A stretch of 37,281 nt of DNA from Calditrichota bacterium (lineage in GTDB: Bacteria; Electryoneota; AABM5-125-24; Hatepunaeales; Hatepunaeaceae), in the NCBI GenBank assembly GCA_018644935.1, contig JABGPL010000036.1:1-37281 (forward strand), given 5' to 3'. A program made the translations under genes and the position numbers. The stretch's first letter is position 1, and each line of letters begins with the position of its first letter. Under the pieces are notes generated by a model that was given only the letters and a program-made list of their open reading frames with translations, was not told the DNA's origin and ran no database searches. Positions 30,446 through 37,281 of the stretch are shown piece by piece.

Positions 30446-32730
30446 TAGAATCTCACCTCATAAGCTAAAAGTGGCAGAATCGGGAGGAGCTTCGCATCAG
30501 TTACCTCCACAGGATTTTCACTCGTATCGAATAACCTCATATAGTAGGGTCGTCGGCTGTAAGCATTAAATACGCTGATTATCAATTTAGCTGGTTTACT
30601 GAAACAGGTATGACTGTATGAAAAGGTTAAATCGAGTCGGTGATCAGCAGGGAATCTATAATTATTTTTGCTTCCCGGTTGAACTACTCGGTCATAATCA
30701 TCGGCAAAGCTCGGGTCCCAACCGGGATGCCGAACTGTGAACACTCCAAGTGCCTGTGTGTACCCTTGCCCAGTGTTGTACCGCCAGGAGGAGGACATGT
30801 CCCAATTTTTACTCATCTGATAATTCGCAACTATTATAAAGTCATGTCTTCTATCCCATTTAGGGAAGAACTTATTTCCTTCATTTATCAAGGTTTCTTC
30901 AAAGGTACGATGAGTCCAGGAAAGTGAATATCCCACCCAACCATTCAGCCTTCCCGACTTCTTTCGCAGCATGACTTCAGCACCATATGCATCCCCGTCA
31001 CCCTGTACGAACGCATCTGCAGCCGTTTCACCCTCATCCACCTCCGGATTCATTGATACAACATTATGCATATCTGTATAATAGCCTTCAGCAGTGAACT
31101 CTAATCCGTCTGCGTCGTATTCAAGCCCGAGAACAGCTTGATCCGAATAGGCGGGATCAATTGTCTCATCTATTGGAAACCAGACATCGAAGCTCGAGAA
31201 AGCATCCCCGAGAGACATAACATTGATAAATTGAGAATAGCGTCCACCAGCAGCTTTGAACCTTAACTTTGTCGTTTGCTGGTACATAACTGCCAATCGT
31301 GGATCAACAGTAAAATACTCACCTCTTACATGATAGTATGCTCTTATGCCGGGTTGTAATTCTATTCGTGAATTAACTCTCCATTGGTCTTGTACATAAG
31401 CAGACAGATTATAGGTCTTCTTATCAACATCAACCCAGACCATGTCCTGATTTTCTTCCTTGAACATTGACCAGTAATCACTCACCCAGATTCCCGCTTT
31501 AAGTTTATGATCCTTAGATCCGAGCATCTCTATATCTGATTTGTAAGAAAAATCATAAAGTCTGCCACGAGCCTTGTCGAGTAATACACCATCGTTTTCG
31601 ATGAACCATTTTGATCTGTAACGGCTCAAAGCTGCGCCAAAACTGACAAATAGTTTGCTACCCAGAGCATGACGAAGTCGACTCGAAAAGGTGCGATTTC
31701 CCCAATTCATACCCATTGTGAATCTGGAATCGTCCGGACCAAAATCGAAATCGAGTTCATCATTTCCCCAATAGCCGGCAAGGGATAACGTTGTGCGAGG
31801 TGTTAAATCAACGTTCACTTTTGCATTTCCGTCATAAAAGTAATAATCAGGCAGATCATAGCCACCTGATTCACGAAGCATAGCGATAATTGGTTCCATA
31901 TAGGTTCTGCGATATGACGCAGCAAATGAACCGGGTTTGAAGCCTAAAGGTCCCTCAATCGAGCCTCTTGCAGAGATCATTCCTATGGAAAACAACCCTT
32001 CGACTTTCTTACGATTACCTTCATTCGTAATTACTTCAAGTACGCTTCCGCTACGACCACCATATGAGGCAGGGAACCCACCTTTCATCAGGTCTATGTG
32101 CTTTACTGCATCAGCATTGAAAGTGCTGAAAAGTCCGAAAAGATGGTTGGGGTTGTAAACCGCATTGTGGTCCATCAGTATCAGCGTTTGGTCCGGACTT
32201 CCGCCACGTATGTGTAATGCGCTGCTGATATCAGATGAAGCCTTGACACCAGGGATTGTTTGAAGGGCACGTAGCACATCCATTTCACCACCGAGGGATG
32301 GCATTGTGCGAATGATTTTTGAATCAACAGGAACTGCTGAAACCACCGGTGCAATTCGCTCAATGCCTGAAGATCTGGTCTGCACGACAATCTCAACTTC
32401 TTCGAGTTTCATTGATCCGCGTACGATCTCAATATGGAGCGGATCATATAGGCCTGCCTCAACCAAAACTTCCATCTCGATACTCTCATATCCGAGATTT
32501 GAAACAATTAGTGTATAGACTCCGGGATCAATATAGTCTATAACGAAATACCCATCCAGATTTGTGGATGCGCCTCGATCTGAGTCTTTTACAACAACAG
32601 ACGCAACTGGCAGGGGTTCACCATTAGATGAATCAGAGACATAACCATTAATTGTTGCAGCGATGCATATTGAGTTCAGGAAACAGACACAAAAAGCAAG
32701 AGTTAGTATTTTTAGAGCTTTCACGCCCAT
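30445..32730 (-). CDS. TonB-dependent outer-membrane receptor paired with DUF4249 lipoprotein
   Basis: The protein is 761 aa from ATG 32730. A TTG four codons upstream (32742) is in frame but lies on the ribosome binding site GGAGGA, so the ATG is the start. The signal peptide spans about 1-24 (LKILTLAFCVCFLNSICIAA). Then come a carboxypeptidase-D regulatory-like domain (about 25-110; TINGYVSDSSNGEPLPVASV, NLDGYFVIDYIDPGVYTLIV), a plug domain (ALQTIPGVKASSDI, LHIRGGSPDQTLILMDH, GGFPASYGGRSGSVLEV) and a barrel ending YEVRF, with the usual terminal Phe. It is the first gene of a two-gene operon with the lipoprotein. Its relation to the receptor at 23271 is only at family level. The ligand is unknown. 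Confidence 0.9.
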   Translation of the reverse strand: MGVKALKILTLAFCVCFLNSICIAATINGYVSDSSNGEPLPVASVVVKDSDRGASTNLDGYFVIDYIDPGVYTLIVSNLGYESIEMEVLVEAGLYDPLHIEIVRGSMKLEEVEIVVQTRSSGIERIAPVVSAVPVDSKIIRTMPSLGGEMDVLRALQTIPGVKASSDISSALHIRGGSPDQTLILMDHNAVYNPNHLFGLFSTFNADAVKHIDLMKGGFPASYGGRSGSVLEVITNEGNRKKVEGLFSIGMISARGSIEGPLGFKPGSFAASYRRTYMEPIIAMLRESGGYDLPDYYFYDGNAKVNVDLTPRTTLSLAGYWGNDELDFDFGPDDSRFTMGMNWGNRTFSSRLRHALGSKLFVSFGAALSRYRSKWFIENDGVLLDKARGRLYDFSYKSDIEMLGSKDHKLKAGIWVSDYWSMFKEENQDMVWVDVDKKTYNLSAYVQDQWRVNSRIELQPGIRAYYHVRGEYFTVDPRLAVMYQQTTKLRFKAAGGRYSQFINVMSLGDAFSSFDVWFPIDETIDPAYSDQAVLGLEYDADGLEFTAEGYYTDMHNVVSMNPEVDEGETAADAFVQGDGDAYGAEVMLRKKSGRLNGWVGYSLSWTHRTFEETLINEGNKFFPKWDRRHDFIIVANYQMSKNWDMSSSWRYNTGQGYTQALGVFTVRHPGWDPSFADDYDRVVQPGSKNNYRFPADHRLDLTFSYSHTCFSKPAKLIISVFNAYSRRPYYMRLFDTSENPVEVTDAKLLPILPLLAYEVRF

Positions 32731-33247
32731 ATAATCCTCCAATGTTAAATTTGAGCCTTAATATAGCGATGTGATAAATAAAATTCAATAATAAAGGAGT
32801 ACAATTTTTTTCAGTTAATAAGACAAGATCAGAAAACCTTAGACGAGTATAAGTATAAATATAAATAATCATTTCAACATTGCTTGAATATCATCTCCTC
32901 AAATTGAAAAATCCGTGTGAAAAATGCTTGCATAGAAAAGAAAGTTTTATTACCTTTGCAAAATGATGTATGGGTGCTATCCCAAAGCATATGCAAGACT
33001 TCATTCAATTGTACTGCAACGAATATACTGACATTCACGTTACGTATAGGTGAACAGACCCCCAAATGCAAAGAATCTTGCCGAGAAATGTCCATGTTTT
33101 GAGAACAAGATTGTGCCCATCCTGACCAAATCTGCAGTAGTGATCCTGAAAATCTTATACAAAATGTGCTATATAGGGTCTGTCAGCAGAGAAACAATTA
33201 ATTTTACTTTATACTAACAAGCTAAACTCTATTAAAAAGGAGAAATC
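32731..33247. other. Intergenic region between the divergent TonB receptor and 91-aa ORF
   Basis: It holds the receptor's ribosome binding site (GGAGGA at about 32734-32739, - strand), and a -10-like TATACT at 33210-33215 without a clear -35, which could serve the 91-aa ORF. Short open frames on both strands between 32874 and 33102 have no ribosome binding site and look random. No RNA gene was seen. Confidence 0.5.
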
Positions 33248-33523
33248 ATGAGGTATGGTCTCGCAAATTCAACAGTTCAAGCAAGTTTCGCTGGTACCTA
33301 CAAGGCTTTTGATAGTGGAGCAGTAGAAGTAACCGCAACTGCAGATGTAAGATTCTGGTTGGATACATATTGGTCTGGGGATGATTTTGGAGGAGATGCT
33401 TCCTCTATTGCTTCAAGCTGGGCCGGTAGTGAAAATGGTAATAACATAAAGACAGATGATACTGTAGCCTATATTGATGTGAAAAAAGGACTTGATTCAT
33501 GGGAAAGGGTCTACGTTTCTTAA
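33248..33523 (+). CDS. 91-aa protein of unknown function, isolated transcription unit
   Basis: I do not recognise this protein. It starts at ATG with a strong AGGAG at 33238-33242 and is followed within 30 bp by a strong terminator, so it looks like a real, well-expressed monocistronic gene. The sequence opens MRYGLANSTVQASFAG and ends GLDSWERVYVS. It is rich in Ser, Ala, Gly and Asp, has no Cys, no signal peptide and no membrane segment, and contains an acidic Gly/Ser stretch (SGDDFGGDASSIASSWAGSE, residues about 43-62). The alternation at EVTATADVRFWLDTYW suggests beta strands. It could be a small cytoplasmic beta protein or a peptide precursor; nothing nearby encodes a modifying enzyme. 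Confidence 0.65.
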   Translation: MRYGLANSTVQASFAGTYKAFDSGAVEVTATADVRFWLDTYWSGDDFGGDASSIASSWAGSENGNNIKTDDTVAYIDVKKGLDSWERVYVS

Positions 33524-33551
33524 CTACATAAATACATATAAACTGATATTG

Positions 33552-33586
33552 AATTCATGGCAGTGTTCTCACTGCCATGAATTTTT
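33552..33586 (+). terminator. Intrinsic terminator of the 91-aa gene
   Basis: A perfect 14-bp stem, AATTCATGGCAGTG (33552-33565) with its complement at 33570-33583, loop TTCT, T-rich 3' end. Confidence 0.9.
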
Positions 33587-33623
33587 GAATTTATCTCACA
33601 ATTCACCGAATTATTTATCCCTT

Positions 33624-33655
33624 TTTAGTAATCCTCTTCTTTAGTAATCCTCTTC
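33624..33655 (+). repeat. 16-bp perfect tandem duplication
   Basis: TTTAGTAATCCTCTTC occurs twice back to back (33624-33639, 33640-33655). It lies in non-coding sequence and is probably a slippage product. Confidence 0.85.
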
Positions 33656-34078
33656 CCAAACCATAAATTAGGCAATGAAATGGTGATGCCTCAACGAAAA
33701 TCTTCAATCACTCCTCACAATAACAATGCCTTTAGAAATCCTGAATCCATCATGCAGTAGTACTTCCCGGAAGATTGATCATCAGCTTGCCAACGGACTT
33801 TATGTGCCAGGTGTGATGGTTTGGTTGAGGGGGACGATGACCTCTCTACCTTGTTAGTCGTGGGTGCTTAGATCCACGTGAGATGTGTATGGGGTGTGGA
33901 AGCGTATTCCCGATGGGAAGGCGGGATTTATCAAATATGGAACACAGACCGGATCTGGTGCCGTAAGGAGCATGAAAATATCTGCTCCGTGCCCATCCGC
34001 TAAAGTTGCAACATATCACCGGTACCAAATGTTTCACCAGCGAGTATAAAATCGCCCTCAGATTAGAGGATAATTAAA
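33656..34078. other. Non-coding stretch with an orphan reading frame
   Basis: On the + strand 33882-34049 is open and protein-like (VYGVWKRIPDGKAGFIKYGT, then GSGAVRSMKISAPCPSAKVA), but a TGA lies just upstream and no start codon fits. It resembles the end of a lost gene; I know no family for it. The opposite-strand frame 33846-34037 is its shadow. Confidence 0.3.
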
Positions 34079-34198
34079 GTGACAGCAGACTTAATCATCG
34101 CCAGAATTGTTGATGGAATTGAGGTTGATGTGGTTATTGAACATTTCACAGTATTATCTGCTGAACACTTTAATATCATTTGTAAAGACATGAGATAA
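34079..34198 (+). CDS. 39-aa ORF with ribosome binding site, possible small gene or remnant
   Basis: GTG start with AGAGGA at 34065-34070, eight nt upstream. The product reads MTADLIIARIVDGIEVDVVI, then EHFTVLSAEHFNIICKDMR. It has a protein-like composition, amphipathic, without signal peptide. No family recognised. It may be the start of a truncated gene, since it sits between coding debris and the terminator of the next gene. Confidence 0.3.
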   Translation: MTADLIIARIVDGIEVDVVIEHFTVLSAEHFNIICKDMR

Positions 34199-34226
34199 GT
34201 AAACTGTCCCCTTAGTATTAGGCTTT

Positions 34227-34270
34227 AAAAACAAGAAGCCCGGATTAAGAAAAATCCGGGCTTCTTGTTT
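34227..34270 (-). terminator. Intrinsic terminator of the right-end secreted protein gene
   Basis: A perfect 17-bp stem, AAACAAGAAGCCCGGAT (34229-34245) with its complement at 34254-34270, with an A run on the left giving the U tract on the - strand. Confidence 0.93.
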
Positions 34271-34279
34271 CTGTTCTCT

Positions 34280-37200
34280 TTACTTTACAAGCATCAATTT
34301 TTTCACAGAACTGAATTTATCAGTGTTCATTTTGACTAAGTAAATACCTGTCGAAATTCCTCCTGCGTTCCATGTGATATTATGATATCCGGCTTGTAGG
34401 TTTTCGTTAACAAGTGTTTCAACAAGTCTTCCAGAGATATCAAACACATCAACCTTAACAAAACCGGATTCAGGCATTCCATAGGTTAACCTGGTCAGGT
34501 TGTTGAACGGGTTTGGGTATGCGCCAGAAAGGAAGTAGTTATCAGGAAGTGCGGGTTTTAACTCAACATTGATAACTGTGAACTGATCCGTTTGATATGC
34601 CATTGATCCGGTTTGGATCGTGGAAACATCAATCAGGAACTCACTATTGGTTTCAATGCTTCGCAGTCTCAGCTCAATTATATCATTTTCCTTTAATCCA
34701 TCTAATGCTTCAGTTGTTTCGTCATCACCCCAGATAGCCAGACCACATCTACTGTCAGAGACGGCTCCACCGCCAACAAGAGTTCCGGTCGAGGAATAAG
34801 CAAGAATCAGATCTCCATCGGTCACTACATCAGCCGTGATGTTATCGACCAACAGGCTCATGTTTGAAGCGGTTGGTGGGAGACTGAATTCTGAGTTTTC
34901 ATTCTGAACTCCAAGAGCAGCAAGCTCTTCTTCCTCTTGTGGTGCAGGATAATGATGAGTAGTAGATGCTTCTCCGGAAATCTTGACCTGATATCCTTGC
35001 CCTTCAGTCCAAGGATTCATATTCGAGAAGTTGAAATTAGGTGACATAAAGTTACCCCAATTATCTTTGGCGATTGAAACATCCTCAATTATCTCGGCAA
35101 GAACATAGAAATCAGGAGATGATGCATCCAAATCGTATGTCGGATAATACGCCATATAATTCCAACCAGGGTAAAGCAAAATGCTTGATGATGCAGCAAT
35201 CGGAGCTCCTTCAATTGTGAACTCTGAGTCCTCAGTAACTTTCACCTTGTAACCGTCCATCAGATTCCAAAATGGAATATTCAGGAAATTCCATTCCGGT
35301 GTCCAGAAATGACCGTAATCGTCCTTTAGCAGTTCAACCAACTGATTGTCATCTTCATCAGTAAAGTTATTAAACATATCGGGAATGAATGGACCTCCTG
35401 GTTCACCTTCCTGATAATAATTAAGAGGATCAATGTTTAACGATATCGTGTTCCAACCTTCAATGGTTTCAATTGAAAGTTCCCGTTCGGAAGATGCCAA
35501 AAGGCTCAGTATTGTTAATGAGTTAGGTATCCAAATTACTGGACCGTCTTCAATTACGACTCGAGGTGTATACTCCATGTTGGTTTCAGCGTCCCAGACC
35601 AGGTAAGAAATCCGCTCACCCACTGTGAATTGGTTATTATCGTCATCACCCCAGATTGCGAGCCCCAATCGTTCCCCTTCAATCCAGACTGCTGCGCCTG
35701 ATAGTACACCATCAGGAGTAAATGCTCCGACTTCCCAGCCCGTGACAACAGCTTCATTATCAAGACTGAGCTCGTTCACTATCACACTGTGACTAACATC
35801 AGTTACTTGGAAATCATCGAAATGCTGTAGTCCAGAGACACCGGTTTGCAAGGAGACACCAATAATGATCTCAGGATCAACAGGGTCATTGGATTCGATA
35901 ATGAGGATTCCCGAATAAGTAGTTTCATCTTCGAGTTCTTCTGTGCTGAAGGTTAGGAAGATGTCCATATCAGCACCTGGTTCTAACTCGCCTTCTGTAG
36001 GATCTATTGTTAACCAGAACAGTCCTTCATCAACACCATCGTCCCGCATATACCAGGTTTGATTTCCCCACATTCCATGCCAGATGTTATCACCATCATG
36101 ACAGGGTCCTACATAAGGTTGATCTGCATTGGTACCGAAGTTCTGGACGGCTTCAGCATTGCCATTTTCACTGACGAAAACCTGATACATCCGATTGATC
36201 GAATTACCCCATAGCTGTCCATTCTGATGATCTGGGACCCAATCAATGCCCCAAACTTCAGCATTGTTCATCGCAGCCTGATAGTTTATAACTCCAACTT
36301 GCTCTCTATCCTCGATTGAGATGATTCGAATTGTTCGATTATCCAGAGAATTGATATAAACAAATTCTTCGCGATCTGAACCCATTCCCGCCATTTGTCT
36401 GAATCCGAGATTGAACTGCTCAATCATCTCACCCTCAAGATCGTAGATCCGGACTGTTTCATTTGACCATTGACCAACCCACAGGTTTTCCCCATCGAAA
36501 GTCATAGACATTGGTTGATCGTGAATATTGATGTTAAGAACGACCTCCAACTCATTGATATCGACTGACATTAATCTGTCATTACTATAAGAGCAGCCCC
36601 AGAGCATTTCCCCATCAAAAGCCATGCCGGATGTAGTTGAAAAGGGTACTTGCATCTGTGCGAGAATATCTCCTGGATCGTCACGAACCGGTCCTGATTT
36701 ATTATCTACTCCTCTGATAGATCGACTAGATAGATCACGCTCTTCTTCGATACCCTCAGAACTGATGTTGAATGTAAGATTATCCCGGTCTCCGTTCGCT
36801 GCACTGAGACTCAGAATCATTTCTTCAGGCTCATCCTCTAACATCATTGAGACATTTATCTCTTCATCATTAATGCCTGGAACTTCCAGCGCAATGATTG
36901 GAGGCAATACTGCAGAACCGATTGCTTCCCACCAGATCTCACCGTTTTCAGCGTTTGGTGCATTGGTTGTTAGCATAACGACAACTTCAAACTCTCCGAC
37001 ATCCCCCGGTTCAAATACCAGTTCTGCAGTTATTGAACTTCTTGCAGGAACATCCCTGCGTGGAACTCGGAAGCTCCAGTTATTCTGTTCGTTTACATCA
37101 ATGTCGATAATATTGGTTACCTCTGATCCTTCATTGATGATTTCGATATCCATCGCATATTCCTGACCAACATAAAAGACCCCCTCAAATTCAATAATAC

Positions 37201-37281
37201 CCGCTCCATCAAACGGGAACGGTATCGGGTCTCCACCTACACGAGGAATTCCCGTAACATCGAGAGTAACAGTAACTATTT
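34280..37281 (-). CDS. Large secreted ASH-domain protein with type IX-like sorting domain, N-terminus outside the window
   Basis: Partial: 999 residues are visible and the frame is open to the window end; the ATG at 37153 is internal to an ASH-like domain (FEGVFYVGQEYAMDIEIINE), so it is not the start. Order from the visible N-terminus: an ASH-type domain; a propeller-like region with phrases such as GMAFDGEMLWGCSY and MTFDGENLWVGQW; a second ASH-like domain (GELEPGADMDIFLTFSTEEL); a module containing GLAIWGDDDNNQF; two GWN...GY half-modules (EGWNTISLNIDPLNYY, PGWNYMAYYPTYDLDAS); another GLAIWGDDETTEA module; and the sorting domain (LSGAYPNPFNNLTRLTYG ... LMLVK). It shares these last modules with the 1313-aa protein at 9274-13215. 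Predicted to be secreted or surface-exposed. No enzyme motif was seen. Confidence 0.9.
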   Translation of the reverse strand, partial: IVTVTLDVTGIPRVGGDPIPFPFDGAGIIEFEGVFYVGQEYAMDIEIINEGSEVTNIIDIDVNEQNNWSFRVPRRDVPARSSITAELVFEPGDVGEFEVVVMLTTNAPNAENGEIWWEAIGSAVLPPIIALEVPGINDEEINVSMMLEDEPEEMILSLSAANGDRDNLTFNISSEGIEEERDLSSRSIRGVDNKSGPVRDDPGDILAQMQVPFSTTSGMAFDGEMLWGCSYSNDRLMSVDINELEVVLNINIHDQPMSMTFDGENLWVGQWSNETVRIYDLEGEMIEQFNLGFRQMAGMGSDREEFVYINSLDNRTIRIISIEDREQVGVINYQAAMNNAEVWGIDWVPDHQNGQLWGNSINRMYQVFVSENGNAEAVQNFGTNADQPYVGPCHDGDNIWHGMWGNQTWYMRDDGVDEGLFWLTIDPTEGELEPGADMDIFLTFSTEELEDETTYSGILIIESNDPVDPEIIIGVSLQTGVSGLQHFDDFQVTDVSHSVIVNELSLDNEAVVTGWEVGAFTPDGVLSGAAVWIEGERLGLAIWGDDDNNQFTVGERISYLVWDAETNMEYTPRVVIEDGPVIWIPNSLTILSLLASSERELSIETIEGWNTISLNIDPLNYYQEGEPGGPFIPDMFNNFTDEDDNQLVELLKDDYGHFWTPEWNFLNIPFWNLMDGYKVKVTEDSEFTIEGAPIAASSSILLYPGWNYMAYYPTYDLDASSPDFYVLAEIIEDVSIAKDNWGNFMSPNFNFSNMNPWTEGQGYQVKISGEASTTHHYPAPQEEEELAALGVQNENSEFSLPPTASNMSLLVDNITADVVTDGDLILAYSSTGTLVGGGAVSDSRCGLAIWGDDETTEALDGLKENDIIELRLRSIETNSEFLIDVSTIQTGSMAYQTDQFTVINVELKPALPDNYFLSGAYPNPFNNLTRLTYGMPESGFVKVDVFDISGRLVETLVNENLQAGYHNITWNAGGISTGIYLVKMNTDKFSSVKKLMLVK

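Noticed and set aside
32731-32742. TTG 32742 as start of the TonB receptor
   Set aside because: The codons from TTG overlap the GGAGGA ribosome binding site that serves ATG 32730.
36624-37166. 180-aa + strand open frame opposite the right-end secreted protein
   Set aside because: It is Ser-rich antisense shadow of an ASH-domain coding region; the - strand frame is open to the window end and has clear domains.
1-37281. CRISPR arrays, insertion sequences, prophage genes, tRNA or rRNA
   Set aside because: No regularly spaced repeats, transposase or integrase motifs, or tRNA-like cloverleaf sequences were seen on reading both strands by eye.

Overview
The window is chromosomal DNA of a Gram-negative bacterium, most likely of the FCB superphylum (Marinimicrobia, KSB1, Electryoneota, Cloacimonadota or a relative). 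The evidence is three very large secreted proteins with type IX secretion-like C-terminal sorting domains (YPNPF... ending in K), two TonB-dependent receptors with carboxypeptidase-D-like N-termini, a DUF4249-like lipoprotein, a tricorn-type protease and menaquinone genes. The phylum cannot be fixed from this window. No phage, IS element, CRISPR array, rRNA or tRNA was seen.

Region 1 (1-4530): a zf-TFIIB zinc-ribbon protein, then a frame-shifted FRG-domain gene on the other strand. A tight four-gene operon follows: a membrane polyferredoxin of the NapH/NosR type, a membrane-anchored HMA-fold protein with an altered metal motif, and the mercury-methylation pair hgcA and hgcB. HgcA carries the diagnostic NVWCAAGK cap-helix motif and HgcB carries two 4Fe-4S motifs plus a C-terminal Cys pair. 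This is the most important content of the window: it predicts methylmercury formation and suggests two partner proteins.

Region 2 (4550-13920): rpmE with a clear promoter and terminator, a 1117-aa periplasmic tricorn protease homologue, and a 1313-aa secreted protein built of LVIVD propellers and ASH domains. A decayed C-terminal piece of a third sorting-domain protein follows. A roughly 110-130 bp degenerate repeat recurs between genes here and again near 21.2 kb.

Region 3 (13930-17700): an AT-rich unit with an elaborate inverted-repeat promoter region, a 53-aa single-span membrane ORF, and a 1005-aa NTPase-wHTH-TPR protein. The two ORFs overlap at an A8 run. Removing one A would fuse them into one membrane-anchored STAND-like protein.

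Region 4 (17720-25790): an FG-GAP sorting-domain protein, then deoC with its SorC/DeoR-type regulator, divergent from a TonB-dependent receptor.

Region 5 (25890-32730): menA and a CPBP protease on the + strand converge on mltC-menG on the - strand. Upstream on the - strand lies a TonB receptor/DUF4249 lipoprotein pair coupled by a TAATG overlap.

Region 6 (32731-37281): an isolated 91-aa ORF of unknown function with a strong ribosome binding site and terminator, a stretch of coding-like debris, and a large secreted protein cut by the window end. That protein shares a GLA[IV]WGDD module with the 1313-aa protein.
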